From assembly GCA_963678675.1 (NCBI GenBank), contig OY783193.1, positions 9,596,822-9,660,821 on the forward strand: a stretch of DNA of 64,000 nucleotides, given 5' to 3'. Position numbers and translations under genes: made by a program. Positions 1 to 10,741 of the stretch are shown in pieces (the stretch's first letter is position 1; every line of letters starts with the position of its first letter). This DNA is from Xiphydria camelus. Taxonomy: Eukaryota > Arthropoda > Insecta > Hymenoptera > Xiphydriidae. Below the pieces are notes generated by a model, which was not told where the DNA came from, did no database searches, and worked only from the letters and a program-made list of their open reading frames with translations.

Positions 1-128
1 AATCTTCGGAATTGGAATCTCGACCACCCTATCCGATGTATTTTTTTACGCTGATTCCGAAAAGCACGGTTATTTGGTCGAAATCTCAAAGGAAATATGA
101 AATAACGCTGATTTTGTGTATAAACAAA

Positions 129-138
129 TTTTTTTTTT
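129..138. repeat. T tract at the second symmetry axis, length-variable
   Basis: Ten T are followed by cgc in class E; nine T then c in G, K and F; nine T then a in V; one T replaced by g in class T. Its upstream end coincides with the second dyad axis of the unit, where the tail ends of half-units A and B meet. Nearly all length changes in the window map here: +1 near 14449 and 36760 on the left; -1 near 44390, 49381, 60036, 61034, 61699 and 63031 on the right; +1 near 61367, 62365 and 63364 on the right. Replication slippage or homopolymer sequencing error could both explain this. Confidence 0.9.
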
Positions 139-295
139 CGCAAGAAATCATCGATATCTCGGTGTTCCGTTGAGATTTCCTCAATAAATCTATCATTTTC
201 GTAATCAGCGCGAAAAAATACATAAGATAGGATGGTCGAGAATTCGATTCCAGAGATTTCGATTTTTGCGAAAAATCGCATTTTCTGTAAGGTCC
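130..295 (-). repeat. Half-unit B of the inverted-dimer monomer
   Basis: Read on the minus strand outward from the palindrome, this ~166-bp half aligns with half-unit A read on the plus strand. The first 13 bases (gaccttacagaaa) are identical. From the shared ctcgacca motif outward, an ungapped comparison of about 113 bases has about 31 differences by hand. Shared landmarks are ctcgacca, atgtatttttt, cgctgatt, cgaaaa, gaaatctca and a terminal A/T tract. The half-unit boundaries are the two symmetry axes, placed to within a base or two. The best explanation is an ancient inverted duplication of a ~166-bp element followed by divergence, with the dimer then amplified. Confidence 0.85.
260..278. 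repeat. Short hairpin with 8-bp arms and gcg loop
   Basis: The segments cgattttt (260-267) and aaaaatcg (271-278) are reverse complements around gcg. It lies immediately next to the larger palindrome, in half-unit B only; half-unit A does not keep the symmetry. It recurs once per unit, except that class F units have 259 T>C just outside the arm. Confidence 0.85.
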
Positions 296-309
296 CGACC
301 TTACAGAAA
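282..309. repeat. Perfect 28-bp palindrome at the monomer symmetry axis
   Basis: Arms tttctgtaaggtc (282-294) and gaccttacagaaa (297-309) are exact reverse complements around a two-base cc spacer. It recurs once per unit in both arms of the window. It is the only long segment where the two half-units remain identical. The three exceptions found carry 299 C>T, each linked to 317 T>C, in units whose palindromes lie near 12950, 35263 and 43258. It could form a small cruciform in DNA or a hairpin in RNA, or be a dimeric protein-binding site; none of these is demonstrated. Confidence 0.93.
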
Positions 310-462
310 TTGTCAATTTTTTCGAAAAATGAAAATCTTCGGAATTGGAATCTCGACCACCCTATCCGATGTATTTTTTTACGCTGATTCCGAAAAGCAC
401 GGTTATTTGGTCGAAATCTCAAAGGAAATATGAAATAACGCTGATTTTGTGTATAAACAAAT
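296..462 (+). repeat. Half-unit A of the inverted-dimer monomer
   Basis: This is the ~167-bp partner of half-unit B, in opposite orientation, running from the palindrome axis (between 295 and 296) to the T tract of the next unit. One extra base lies before the ctcgacca motif relative to half-unit B. It holds the variable sites 4, 15, 52 and 125 of the reference unit. Half-unit length close to 166 bp is near the size of a nucleosome particle with a short linker, which is common among centromeric satellites; that link is inference only. Confidence 0.85.
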
Positions 463-3400
463 TTTTTTTTTCGCAAGAAATCATCGATATCTCGGTGTTC
501 CGTTGAGATTTCCTCAATAAATCTATCATTTTCGTAATCAGCGCGAAAAAATACATAAGATAGGATGGTCGAGAATTCGATTCCAGAGATTTCGATTTTT
601 GCGAAAAATCGCATTTTCTGTAAGGTCCCGACCTTACAGAAATTGTCAATTTTTTCGAAAAATGAAAATCTTCGGAATTGGAATCTCGACCACCCTATCC
701 GATGTATTTTTTTACGCTGATTCCGAAAAGCACGGTTATTTGGTCGAAATCTCAAAGGAAATATGAAATAACGCTGATTTTGTGTATAAACAAATTTTTT
801 TTTTCGCAAGAAATCATCGATATCTCGGTGTTCCGTTGAGATTTCCTCAATAAATCTATCATTTTCGTAATCAGCGCGAAAAAATACATAAGATAGGATG
901 GTCGAGAATTCGATTCCAGAGATTTCGATTTTTGCGAAAAATCGCATTTTCTGTAAGGTCCCGACCTTACAGAAATTGTCAATTTTTTCGAAAAATGAAA
1001 ATCTTCGGAATTGGAATCTCGACCACCCTATCCGATGTATTTTTTTACGCTGATTCCGAAAAGCACGGTTATTTGGTCGAAATCTCAAAGGAAATATGAA
1101 ATAACGCTGATTTTGTGTATAAACAAATTTTTTTTTCCGCAAGAAATCATCGATATCTCGGTGTTCCGTTGAGATTTCTTCAATAAATCTATCATTTTCG
1201 TAATCAGCGCGAAAAAATACATAAGATAGGATGGTCGAGAATTCGATTCCAGAGATTTCGATTTTTGCGAAAAATCGCATTTTCTGTAAGGTCCCGACCT
1301 TACAGAAATTGTCAATTTTTTCGAAAAATGAAAATCTTCGGAATTGGAATCTCGACCACCCTATCCGATGTATTTTTTTACGCAGATTCCGAAAAGCACG
1401 GTTATTTGGTCGAAATCTCAAAGGAAATATGAAATAACGCTGATTTTGTGTATAAACAAATTTTTTTTTCCGCAAGAAATCATCGATATCTCGGTGTTCC
1501 GTTGAGATTTCCTCAATAAATCTATCATTTTCGTAATCAGCGCGAAAAAATACATAAGATAGGATGGTCGAGAATTCGATTCCAGAGATTTCGATTTTTG
1601 CGAAAAATCGCATTTTCTGTAAGGTCCCGACCTTACAGAAATTGTCAATTTTTTCGAAAAATGAAAATCTTCGGAATTGGAATCTCGACCACCCTATCCG
1701 ATGTATTTTTTTACGCTGATTCCGAAAAGCACGGTTATTTGGTCGAAATCTCAAAGGAAATATGAAATAACGCTGATTTTGTGTATAAACAAATTTTTTT
1801 TTTCGCAAGAAATCATCGATATCTCGGTGTTCCGTTGAGATTTCCTCAATAAATCTATCATTTTCGTAATCAGCGCGAAAAAATACATAAGATAGGATGG
1901 TCGAGAATTCGATTCCAGAGATTTCGATTTTTGCGAAAAATCGCATTTTCTGTAAGGTCCCGACCTTACAGAAATTGTCAATTTTTTCGAAAAATGAAAA
2001 TCTTCGGAATTGGAATCTCGACCACCCTATCCGATGTATTTTTTTACGCTGATTCCGAAAAGCACGGTTATTTGGTCGAAATCTCAAAGGAAATATGAAA
2101 TAACGCTGATTTTGTGTATAAACAAATTTTTTTTTTCGCAAGAAATCATCGATATCTCGGTGTTCCGTTGAGATTTCCTCAATAAATCTATCATTTTCGT
2201 AATCAGCGCGAAAAAATACATAAGATAGGATGGTCGAGAATTCGATTCCAGAGATTTCGATTTTTGCGAAAAATCGCATTTTCTGTAAGGTCCCGACCTT
2301 ACAGAAATTGTCAATTTTTTCGAAAAATGAAAATCTTCGGAATTGGAATCTCGACCACCCTATCCGATGTATTTTTTTACGCTGATTCCGAAAAGCACGG
2401 TTATTTGGTCGAAATCTCAAAGGAAATATGAAATAACGCTGATTTTGTGTATAAACAAATTTTTTTTTTCGCAAGAAATCATCGATATCTCGGTGTTCCG
2501 TTGAGATTTCCTCAATAAATCTATCATTTTCGTAATCAGCGCGAAAAAATACATAAGATAGGATGGTCGAGAATTCGATTCCAGAGATTTCGATTTTTGC
2601 GAAAAATCGCATTTTCTGTAAGGTCCCGACCTTACAGAAATTGTCAATTTTTTCGAAAAATGAAAATCTTCGGAATTGGAATCTCGACCACCCTATCCGA
2701 TGTATTTTTTTACGCTGATTCCGAAAAGCACGGTTATTTGGTCGAAATCTCAAAGGAAATATGAAATAACGCTGATTTTGTGTATAAACAAATTTTTTTT
2801 TTCGCAAGAAATCATCGATATCTCGGTGTTCCGTTGAGATTTCCTCAATAAATCTATCATTTTCGTAATCAGCGCGAAAAAATACATAAGATAGGATGGT
2901 CGAGAATTCGATTCCAGAGATTTCGATTTTTGCGAAAAATCGCATTTTCTGTAAGGTCCCGACCTTACAGAAATTGTCAATTTTTTCGAAAAATGAAAAT
3001 CTTCGGAATTGGAATCTCGACCACCCTATCCGATGTATTTTTTTACGCTGATTCCGAAAAGCACGGTTATTTGGTCGAAATCTCAAAGGAAATATGAAAT
3101 AACGCTGATTTTGTGTATAAACAAATTTTTTTTTTCGCAAGAAATCATCGATATCTCGGTGTTCCGTTGAGATTTCCTCAATAAATCTATCATTTTCGTA
3201 ATCAGCGCGAAAAAATACATAAGATAGGATGGTCGAGAATTCGATTCCAGAGATTTCGATTTTTGCGAAAAATCGCATTTTCTGTAAGGTCCCGACCTTA
3301 CAGAAATTGTCAATTTTTTCGAAAAATGAAAATCTTCGGAATTGGAATCTCGACCACCCTATCCGATGTATTTTTTTACGCTGATTCCGAAAAGCACGGT

Positions 3401-6400
3401 TATTTGGTCGAAATCTCAAAGGAAATATGAAATAACGCTGATTTTGTGTATAAACAAATTTTTTTTTTCGCAAGAAATCATCGATATCTCGGTGTTCCGT
3501 TGAGATTTCCTCAATAAATCTATCATTTTCGTAATCAGCGCGAAAAAATACATAAGATAGGATGGTCGAGAATTCGATTCCAGAGATTTCGATTTTTGCG
3601 AAAAATCGCATTTTCTGTAAGGTCCCGACCTTACAGAAATTGTCAATTTTTTCGAAAAATGAAAATCTTCGGAATTGGAATCTCGACCACCCTATCCGAT
3701 GTATTTTTTTACGCTGATTCCGAAAAGCACGGTTATTTGGTCGAAATCTCAAAGGAAATATGAAATAACGCTGATTTTGTGTATAAACAAATTTTTTTTT
3801 TCGCAAGAAATCATCGATATCTCGGTGTTCCGTTGAGATTTCCTCAATAAATCTATCATTTTCGTAATCAGCGCGAAAAAATACATAAGATAGGATGGTC
3901 GAGAATTCGATTCCAGAGATTTCGATTTTTGCGAAAAATCGCATTTTCTGTAAGGTCCCGACCTTACAGAAATTGTCAATTTTTTCGAAAAATGAAAATC
4001 TTCGGAATTGGAATCTCGACCACCCTATCCGATGTATTTTTTTACGCTGATTCCGAAAAGCACGGTTATTTGGTCGAAATCTCAAAGGAAATATGAAATA
4101 ACGCTGATTTTGTGTATAAACAAATTTTTTTTTCCGCAAGAAATCATCGATATCTCGGTGTTCCGTTGAGATTTCTTCAATAAATCTATCATTTTCGTAA
4201 TCAGCGCGAAAAAATACATAAGATAGGATGGTCGAGAATTCGATTCCAGAGATTTCGATTTTTGCGAAAAATCGCATTTTCTGTAAGGTCCCGACCTTAC
4301 AGAAATTGTCAATTTTTTCGAAAAATGAAAATCTTCGGAATTGGAATCTCGACCACCCTATCCGATGTATTTTTTTACGCAGATTCCGAAAAGCACGGTT
4401 ATTTGGTCGAAATCTCAAAGGAAATATGAAATAACGCTGATTTTGTGTATAAACAAATTTTTTTTTCCGCAAGAAATCATCGATATCTCGGTGTTCCGTT
4501 GAGATTTCCTCAATAAATCTATCATTTTCGTAATCAGCGCGAAAAAATACATAAGATAGGATGGTCGAGAATTCGATTCCAGAGATTTCGATTTTTGCGA
4601 AAAATCGCATTTTCTGTAAGGTCCCGACCTTACAGAAATTGTCAATTTTTTCGAAAAATGAAAATCTTCGGAATTGGAATCTCGACCACCCTATCCGATG
4701 TATTTTTTTACGCTGATTCCGAAAAGCACGGTTATTTGGTCGAAATCTCAAAGGAAATATGAAATAACGCTGATTTTGTGTATAAACAAATTTTTTTTTT
4801 CGCAAGAAATCATCGATATCTCGGTGTTCCGTTGAGATTTCCTCAATAAATCTATCATTTTCGTAATCAGCGCGAAAAAATACATAAGATAGGATGGTCG
4901 AGAATTCGATTCCAGAGATTTCGATTTTTGCGAAAAATCGCATTTTCTGTAAGGTCCCGACCTTACAGAAATTGTCAATTTTTTCGAAAAATGAAAATCT
5001 TCGGAATTGGAATCTCGACCACCCTATCCGATGTATTTTTTTACGCTGATTCCGAAAAGCACGGTTATTTGGTCGAAATCTCAAAGGAAATATGAAATAA
5101 CGCTGATTTTGTGTATAAACAAATTTTTTTTTTCGCAAGAAATCATCGATATCTCGGTGTTCCGTTGAGATTTCCTCAATAAATCTATCATTTTCGTAAT
5201 CAGCGCGAAAAAATACATAAAATAGGATGGTCGAGAATTCGATTCCAGAGATTTCGATTTTTGCGAAAAATCGCATTTTCTGTAAGGTCCCGACCTTACA
5301 GAAATTGTCAATTTTTTCGAAAAATGAAAATCTTCGGAATTGGAATCTCGACCACCCTATCCGATGTATTTTTTTACGCTGATTCCGAAAAGCACGGTTA
5401 TTTGGTCGAAATCTCAAAGGAAATATGAAATAACGCTGATTTTGTGTATAAACAAATTTTTTTTTCCGCAAGAAATCATCGATATCTCGGTGTTCCGTTG
5501 AGATTTCTTCAATAAATCTATCATTTTCGTAATCAGCGCGAAAAAATACATAAGATAGGATGGTCGAGAATTCGATTCCAGAGATTTCGATTTTTGCGAA
5601 AAATCGCATTTTCTGTAAGGTCCCGACCTTACAGAAATTGTCAATTTTTTCGAAAAATGAAAATCTTCGGAATTGGAATCTCGACCACCCTATCCGATGT
5701 ATTTTTTTACGCTGATTCCGAAAAGCACGGTTATTTGGTCGAAATCTCAAAGGAAATATGAAATAACGCTGATTTTGTGTATAAACAAATTTTTTTTTCC
5801 GCAAGAAATCATCGATATCTCGGTGTTCCGTTGAGATTTCCTCAATAAATCTATCATTTTCGTAATCAGCGCGAAAAAATACATAAGATAGGATGGTCGA
5901 GAATTCGATTCCAGAGATTTCGATTTTTGCGAAAAATCGCATTTTCTGTAAGGTCCCGACCTTACAGAAATTGTCAATTTTTTCGAAAAATGAAAATCTT
6001 CGGAATTGGAATCTCGACCACCCTATCCGATGTATTTTTTTACGCTGATTCCGAAAAGCACGGTTATTTGGTCGAAATCTCAAAGGAAATATGAAATAAC
6101 GCTGATTTTGTGTATAAACAAATTTTTTTTTCCGCAAGAAATCATCGATATCTCGGTGTTCCGTTGAGATTTCCTCAATAAATCTATCATTTTCGTAATC
6201 AGCGCGAAAAAATACATAAGATAGGATGGTCGAGAATTCGATTCCAGAGATTTCGATTTTTGCGAAAAATCGCATTTTCTGTAAGGTCCCGACCTTACAG
6301 AAATTGTCAATTTTTTCGAAAAATGAAAATCTTCGGAATTGGAATCTCGACCACCCTATCCGATGTATTTTTTTACGCTGATTCCGAAAAGCACGGTTAT

Positions 6401-6412
6401 TTGGTCGAAATC

Positions 6413-8743
6413 TCAAAGGAAATATGAAATAACGCTGATTTTGTGTATAAAAAAATTTTTTTTTCCGCAAGAAATCATCGATATCTCGGTGTTCCGTTGA
6501 GATTTCCTCAATAAATCTATCATTTTCGTAATCAGCGCGAAAAAATACATAAGATAGGATGGTCGAGAATTCGATTCCAGAGATTCCGATTTTTGCGAAA
6601 AATCGCATTTTCTGTAAGGTCCCGACCTTACAGAAATTGTCAATTTTTTCGAAAAATGAAAATCTTCGGAATTGGAATCTCGACCACCCTATCCGATGTA
6701 TTTTTTTACGCTGATTCCGAAAAGCACGGTTATTTGGTCGAAATCTCAAAGGAAATATGAAATAACGCTGATTTTGTGTATAAACAAATTTTTTTTTCCG
6801 CAAGAAATCATCGATATCTCGGTGTTCCGTTGAGATTTCTTCAATAAATCTATCATTTTCGTAATCAGCGCGAAAAAATACATAAGATAGGATGGTCGAG
6901 AATTCGATTCCAGAGATTTCGATTTTTGCGAAAAATCGCATTTTCTGTAAGGTCCCGACCTTACAGAAATTGTCAATTTTTTCGAAAAATGAAAATCTTC
7001 GGAATTGGAATCTCGACCACCCTATCCGATGTATTTTTTTACGCTGATTCCGAAAAGCACGGTTATTTGGTCGAAATCTCAAAGGAAATATGAAATAACG
7101 CTGATTTTGTGTATAAACAAATTTGTTTTTCCGCAAGAAATCATCGATATCTCGGTGTTCCGTTGAGATTTCCTCAATAAATCTATCATTTTCGTAATCA
7201 GCGCGAAAAAATACATAAGATAGGATGGTCGAGAATTCGATTCCAGAGATTTCGATTTTTGCGAAAAATCGCATTTTCTGTAAGGTCCCGACCTTACAGA
7301 AATTGTCAATTTTTTCGAAAAATGAAAATCTTCGGAATTGGAATCTCGACCACCCTATCCGATGTATTTTTTTACGCTGATTCCGAAAAGCACGGTTATT
7401 TGGTCGAAATCTCAAAGGAAATATGAAATAACGCTGATTTTGTGTATAAACAAATTTTTTTTTCCGCAAGAAATCATCGATATCTCGGTGTTCCGTTGAG
7501 ATTTCTTCAATAAATCTATCATTTTCGTAATCAGCGCGAAAAAATACATAAGATAGGATGGTCGAGAATTCGATTCCAGAGATTTCGATTTTTGCGAAAA
7601 ATCGCATTTTCTGTAAGGTCCCGACCTTACAGAAATTGTCAATTTTTTCGAAAAATGAAAATCTTCGGAATTGGAATCTCGACCACCCTATCCGATGTAT
7701 TTTTTTACGCAGATTCCGAAAAGCACGGTTATTTGGTCGAAATCTCAAAGGAAATATGAAATAACGCTGATTTTGTGTATAAACAAATTTTTTTTTCCGC
7801 AAGAAATCATCGATATCTCGGTGTTCCGTTGAGATTTCCTCAATAAATCTATCATTTTCGTAATCAGCGCGAAAAAATACATAAGATAGGATGGTCGAGA
7901 ATTCGATTCCAGAGATTTCGATTTTTGCGAAAAATCGCATTTTCTGTAAGGTCCCGACCTTACAGAAATTGTCAATTTTTTCGAAAAATGAAAATATTCG
8001 GAATTGGAATCTCGACCACCCTATCCGATGTATTTTTTTACGCTGATTCCGAAAAGCACGGTTATTTGGTCGAAATCTCAAAGGAAATATGAAATAACGC
8101 TGATTTTGTGTATAAACAAATTTTTTTTTACGCAAGAAATCATCGATATCTCGGTGTTCCGTTGAGATTTCCTCAATAAATCTATCATTTTCGTAATCAG
8201 CGCGAAAAAATACATAAGATAGGATGGTCGAGAATTCGATTCCAGAGATTTCGATTTTTGCGAAAAATCGCATTTTCTGTAAGGTCCCGACCTTACAGAA
8301 ATTGTCAATTTTTTCGAAAAATGAAAATCTTCGGAATTGAAATCTCGACCACCCTATCCGATGTATTTTTTTACGCTGATTCCGAAAAGCACGGTTATTT
8401 GGTCGAAATCTCAAAGGAAATATGAAATAACGCTGATTTTGTGTATAAACAAATTTTTTTTTCCGCAAGAAATCATCGATATCTCGGTGTTCCGTTGAGA
8501 TTTCCTCAATAAATCTATCATTTTCGTAATCAGCGCGAAAAAATACATAAGATAGGATGGCCGAGAATTCGATTCCAGAGATTTCGATTTTTGCGAAAAA
8601 TCGCATTTTCTGTAAGGTCCCGACCTTACAGAAATTGTCAATTTTTTCGAAAAATGAAAATCTTCGGAATTGGAATCTCGACCACCCTATCCGATGTATT
8701 TTTTTACGCTGATTCCGAAAAGCACGGTTATTTGGTCGAAATC
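6413..8743 (+). repeat. F-K-T-K+-G-V-G block, oldest-looking copy
   Basis: Seven units in the order F, K, T, K+, G, V, G recur at 17403-19733 and 25062-27392. All three carry 15 G>A after V and 236 T>C in the final G. This copy has the reference C at position 4 after its K+ unit, where the other two have A, while the position 4 change before V is present in all three. The mosaic pattern is typical of conversion acting on short patches within larger duplicated blocks. Confidence 0.75.
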
Positions 8744-10741
8744 TCAAAGGAAATATGAAATAACGCTGATTTTGTGTATAAACAAATTTTTTTTTTCGCA
8801 AGAAATCATCGATATCTCGGTGTTCCGTTGAGATTTCCTCAATAAATCTATCATTTTCGTAATCAGCGCGAAAAAATACATAAGATAGGATGGTCGAGAA
8901 TTCGATTCCAGAGATTTCGATTTTTGCGAAAAATCGCATTTTCTGTAAGGTCCCGACCTTACAGAAATTGTCAATTTTTTCGAAAAATGAAAATCTTCGG
9001 AATTGGAATCTCGACCACCCTATCCGATGTATTTTTTTACGCTGATTCCGAAAAGCACGGTTATTTGGTCGAAATCTCAAAGGAAATATGAAATAACGCT
9101 GATTTTGTGTATAAACAAATTTTTTTTTCCGCAAGAAATCATCGATATCTCGGTGTTCCGTTGAGATTTCTTCAATAAATCTATCATTTTCGTAATCAGC
9201 GCGAAAAAATACATAAGATAGGATGGTCGAGAATTCGATTCCAGAGATTTCGATTTTTGCGAAAAATCGCATTTTCTGTAAGGTCCCGACCTTACAGAAA
9301 TTGTCAATTTTTTCGAAAAATGAAAATCTTCGGAATTGGAATCTCGACCACCCTATCCGATGTATTTTTTTACGCAGATTCCGAAAAGCACGGTTATTTG
9401 GTCGAAATCTCAAAGGAAATATGAAATAACGCTGATTTTGTGTATAAACAAATTTTTTTTTCCGCAAGAAATCATCGATATCTCGGTGTTCCGTTGAGAT
9501 TTCCTCAATAAATCTATCATTTTCGTAATCAGCGCGAAAAAATACATAAGATAGGATGGTCGAGAATTCGATTCCAGAGATTTCGATTTTTGCGAAAAAT
9601 CGCATTTTCTGTAAGGTCCCGACCTTACAGAAATTGTCAATTTTTTCGAAAAATGAAAATCTTCGGAATTGGAATCTCGACCACCCTATCCGATGTATTT
9701 TTTTACGCTGATTCCGAAAAGCACGGTTATTTGGTCGAAATCTCAAAGGAAATATGAAATAACGCTGATTTTGTGTATAAACAAATTTTTTTTTTCGCAA
9801 GAAATCATCGATATCTCGGTGTTCCGTTGAGATTTCCTCAATAAATCTATCATTTTCGTAATCAGCGCGAAAAAATACATAAGATAGGATGGTCGAGAAT
9901 TCGATTCCAGAGATTTCGATTTTTGCGAAAAATCGCATTTTCTGTAAGGTCCCGACCTTACAGAAATTGTCAATTTTTTCGAAAAATGAAAATCTTCGGA
10001 ATTGGAATCTCGACCACCCTATCCGATGTATTTTTTTACGCTGATTCCGAAAAGCACGGTTATTTGGTCGAAATCTCAAAGGAAATATGAAATAACGCTG
10101 ATTTTGTGTATAAACAAATTTTTTTTTCCGCAAGAAATCATCGATATCTCGGTGTTCCGTTGAGATTTCTTCAATAAATCTATCATTTTCGTAATCAGCG
10201 CGAAAAAATACATAAGATAGGATGGTCGAGAATTCGATTCCAGAGATTTCGATTTTTGCGAAAAATCGCATTTTCTGTAAGGTCCCGACCTTACAGAAAT
10301 TGTCAATTTTTTCGAAAAATGAAAATATTCGGAATTGGAATCTCGACCACCCTATCCGATGTATTTTTTTACGCAGATTCCGAAAAGCACGGTTATTTGG
10401 TCGAAATCTCAAAGGAAATATGAAATAACGCTGATTTTGTGTATAAACAAATTTTTTTTTCCGCAAGAAATCATCGATATCTCGGTGTTCCGTTGAGATT
10501 TCCTCAATAAATCTATCATTTTCGTAATCAGCGCGAAAAAATACATAAGATAGGATGGTCGAGAATTCGATTCCAGAGATTTCGATTTTTGCGAAAAATC
10601 GCATTTTCTGTAAGGTCCCGACCTTACAGAAATTGTCAATTTTTTCGAAAAATGAAAATCTTCGGAATTGGAATCTCGACCACCCTATCCGATGTATTTT
10701 TTTACGCTGATTCCGAAAAGCACGGTTATTTGGTCGAAATC

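Larger units (their letters stand above)
1..333 (+). repeat. Reference 333-bp satellite monomer
   Basis: This is the first full copy and the coordinate reference for all unit positions given here. Composition is 58 G, 58 C and 217 A/T (34.8% G+C) with 22 CpG. Landmarks: the 52 T/A variable site; T tract 129-138; a GATATC site near 153; the 180 C/T site; GAATTC at 239-244, once per unit; a short hairpin 260-278; and a 28-bp palindrome 282-309. A GAATTC cutter should therefore reduce the array to a 333-bp band. This copy belongs to class E (ten T followed by cgc), the commonest class in the left arm. Confidence 0.95.

Noticed and set aside
190..215. Hammerhead ribozyme core, as found in some satellites
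   Set aside because: The minus strand has ctgattacgaaa, which superficially resembles the conserved CUGANGA and GAAA elements, but two core bases differ and there is no room for stem II or a matching cleavage site.
242..252. RNA polymerase III B box or tRNA T-arm (attcgattcc motif)
   Set aside because: The essential leading GG is AA, no A box lies at a proper distance, and no cloverleaf can be drawn.
86..316. Minus-strand 76-codon open frame recurring in nearly every unit
   Set aside because: It is the same satellite sequence about 190 times, overlaps the unrelated long frame, has no ribosome or promoter context that varies independently, and changes at non-silent sites.
1231..1437. Plus-strand 68-codon open frame present in some units
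   Set aside because: It appears only where 52 T>A removes a TGA stop, so it tracks a neutral class marker rather than a gene.
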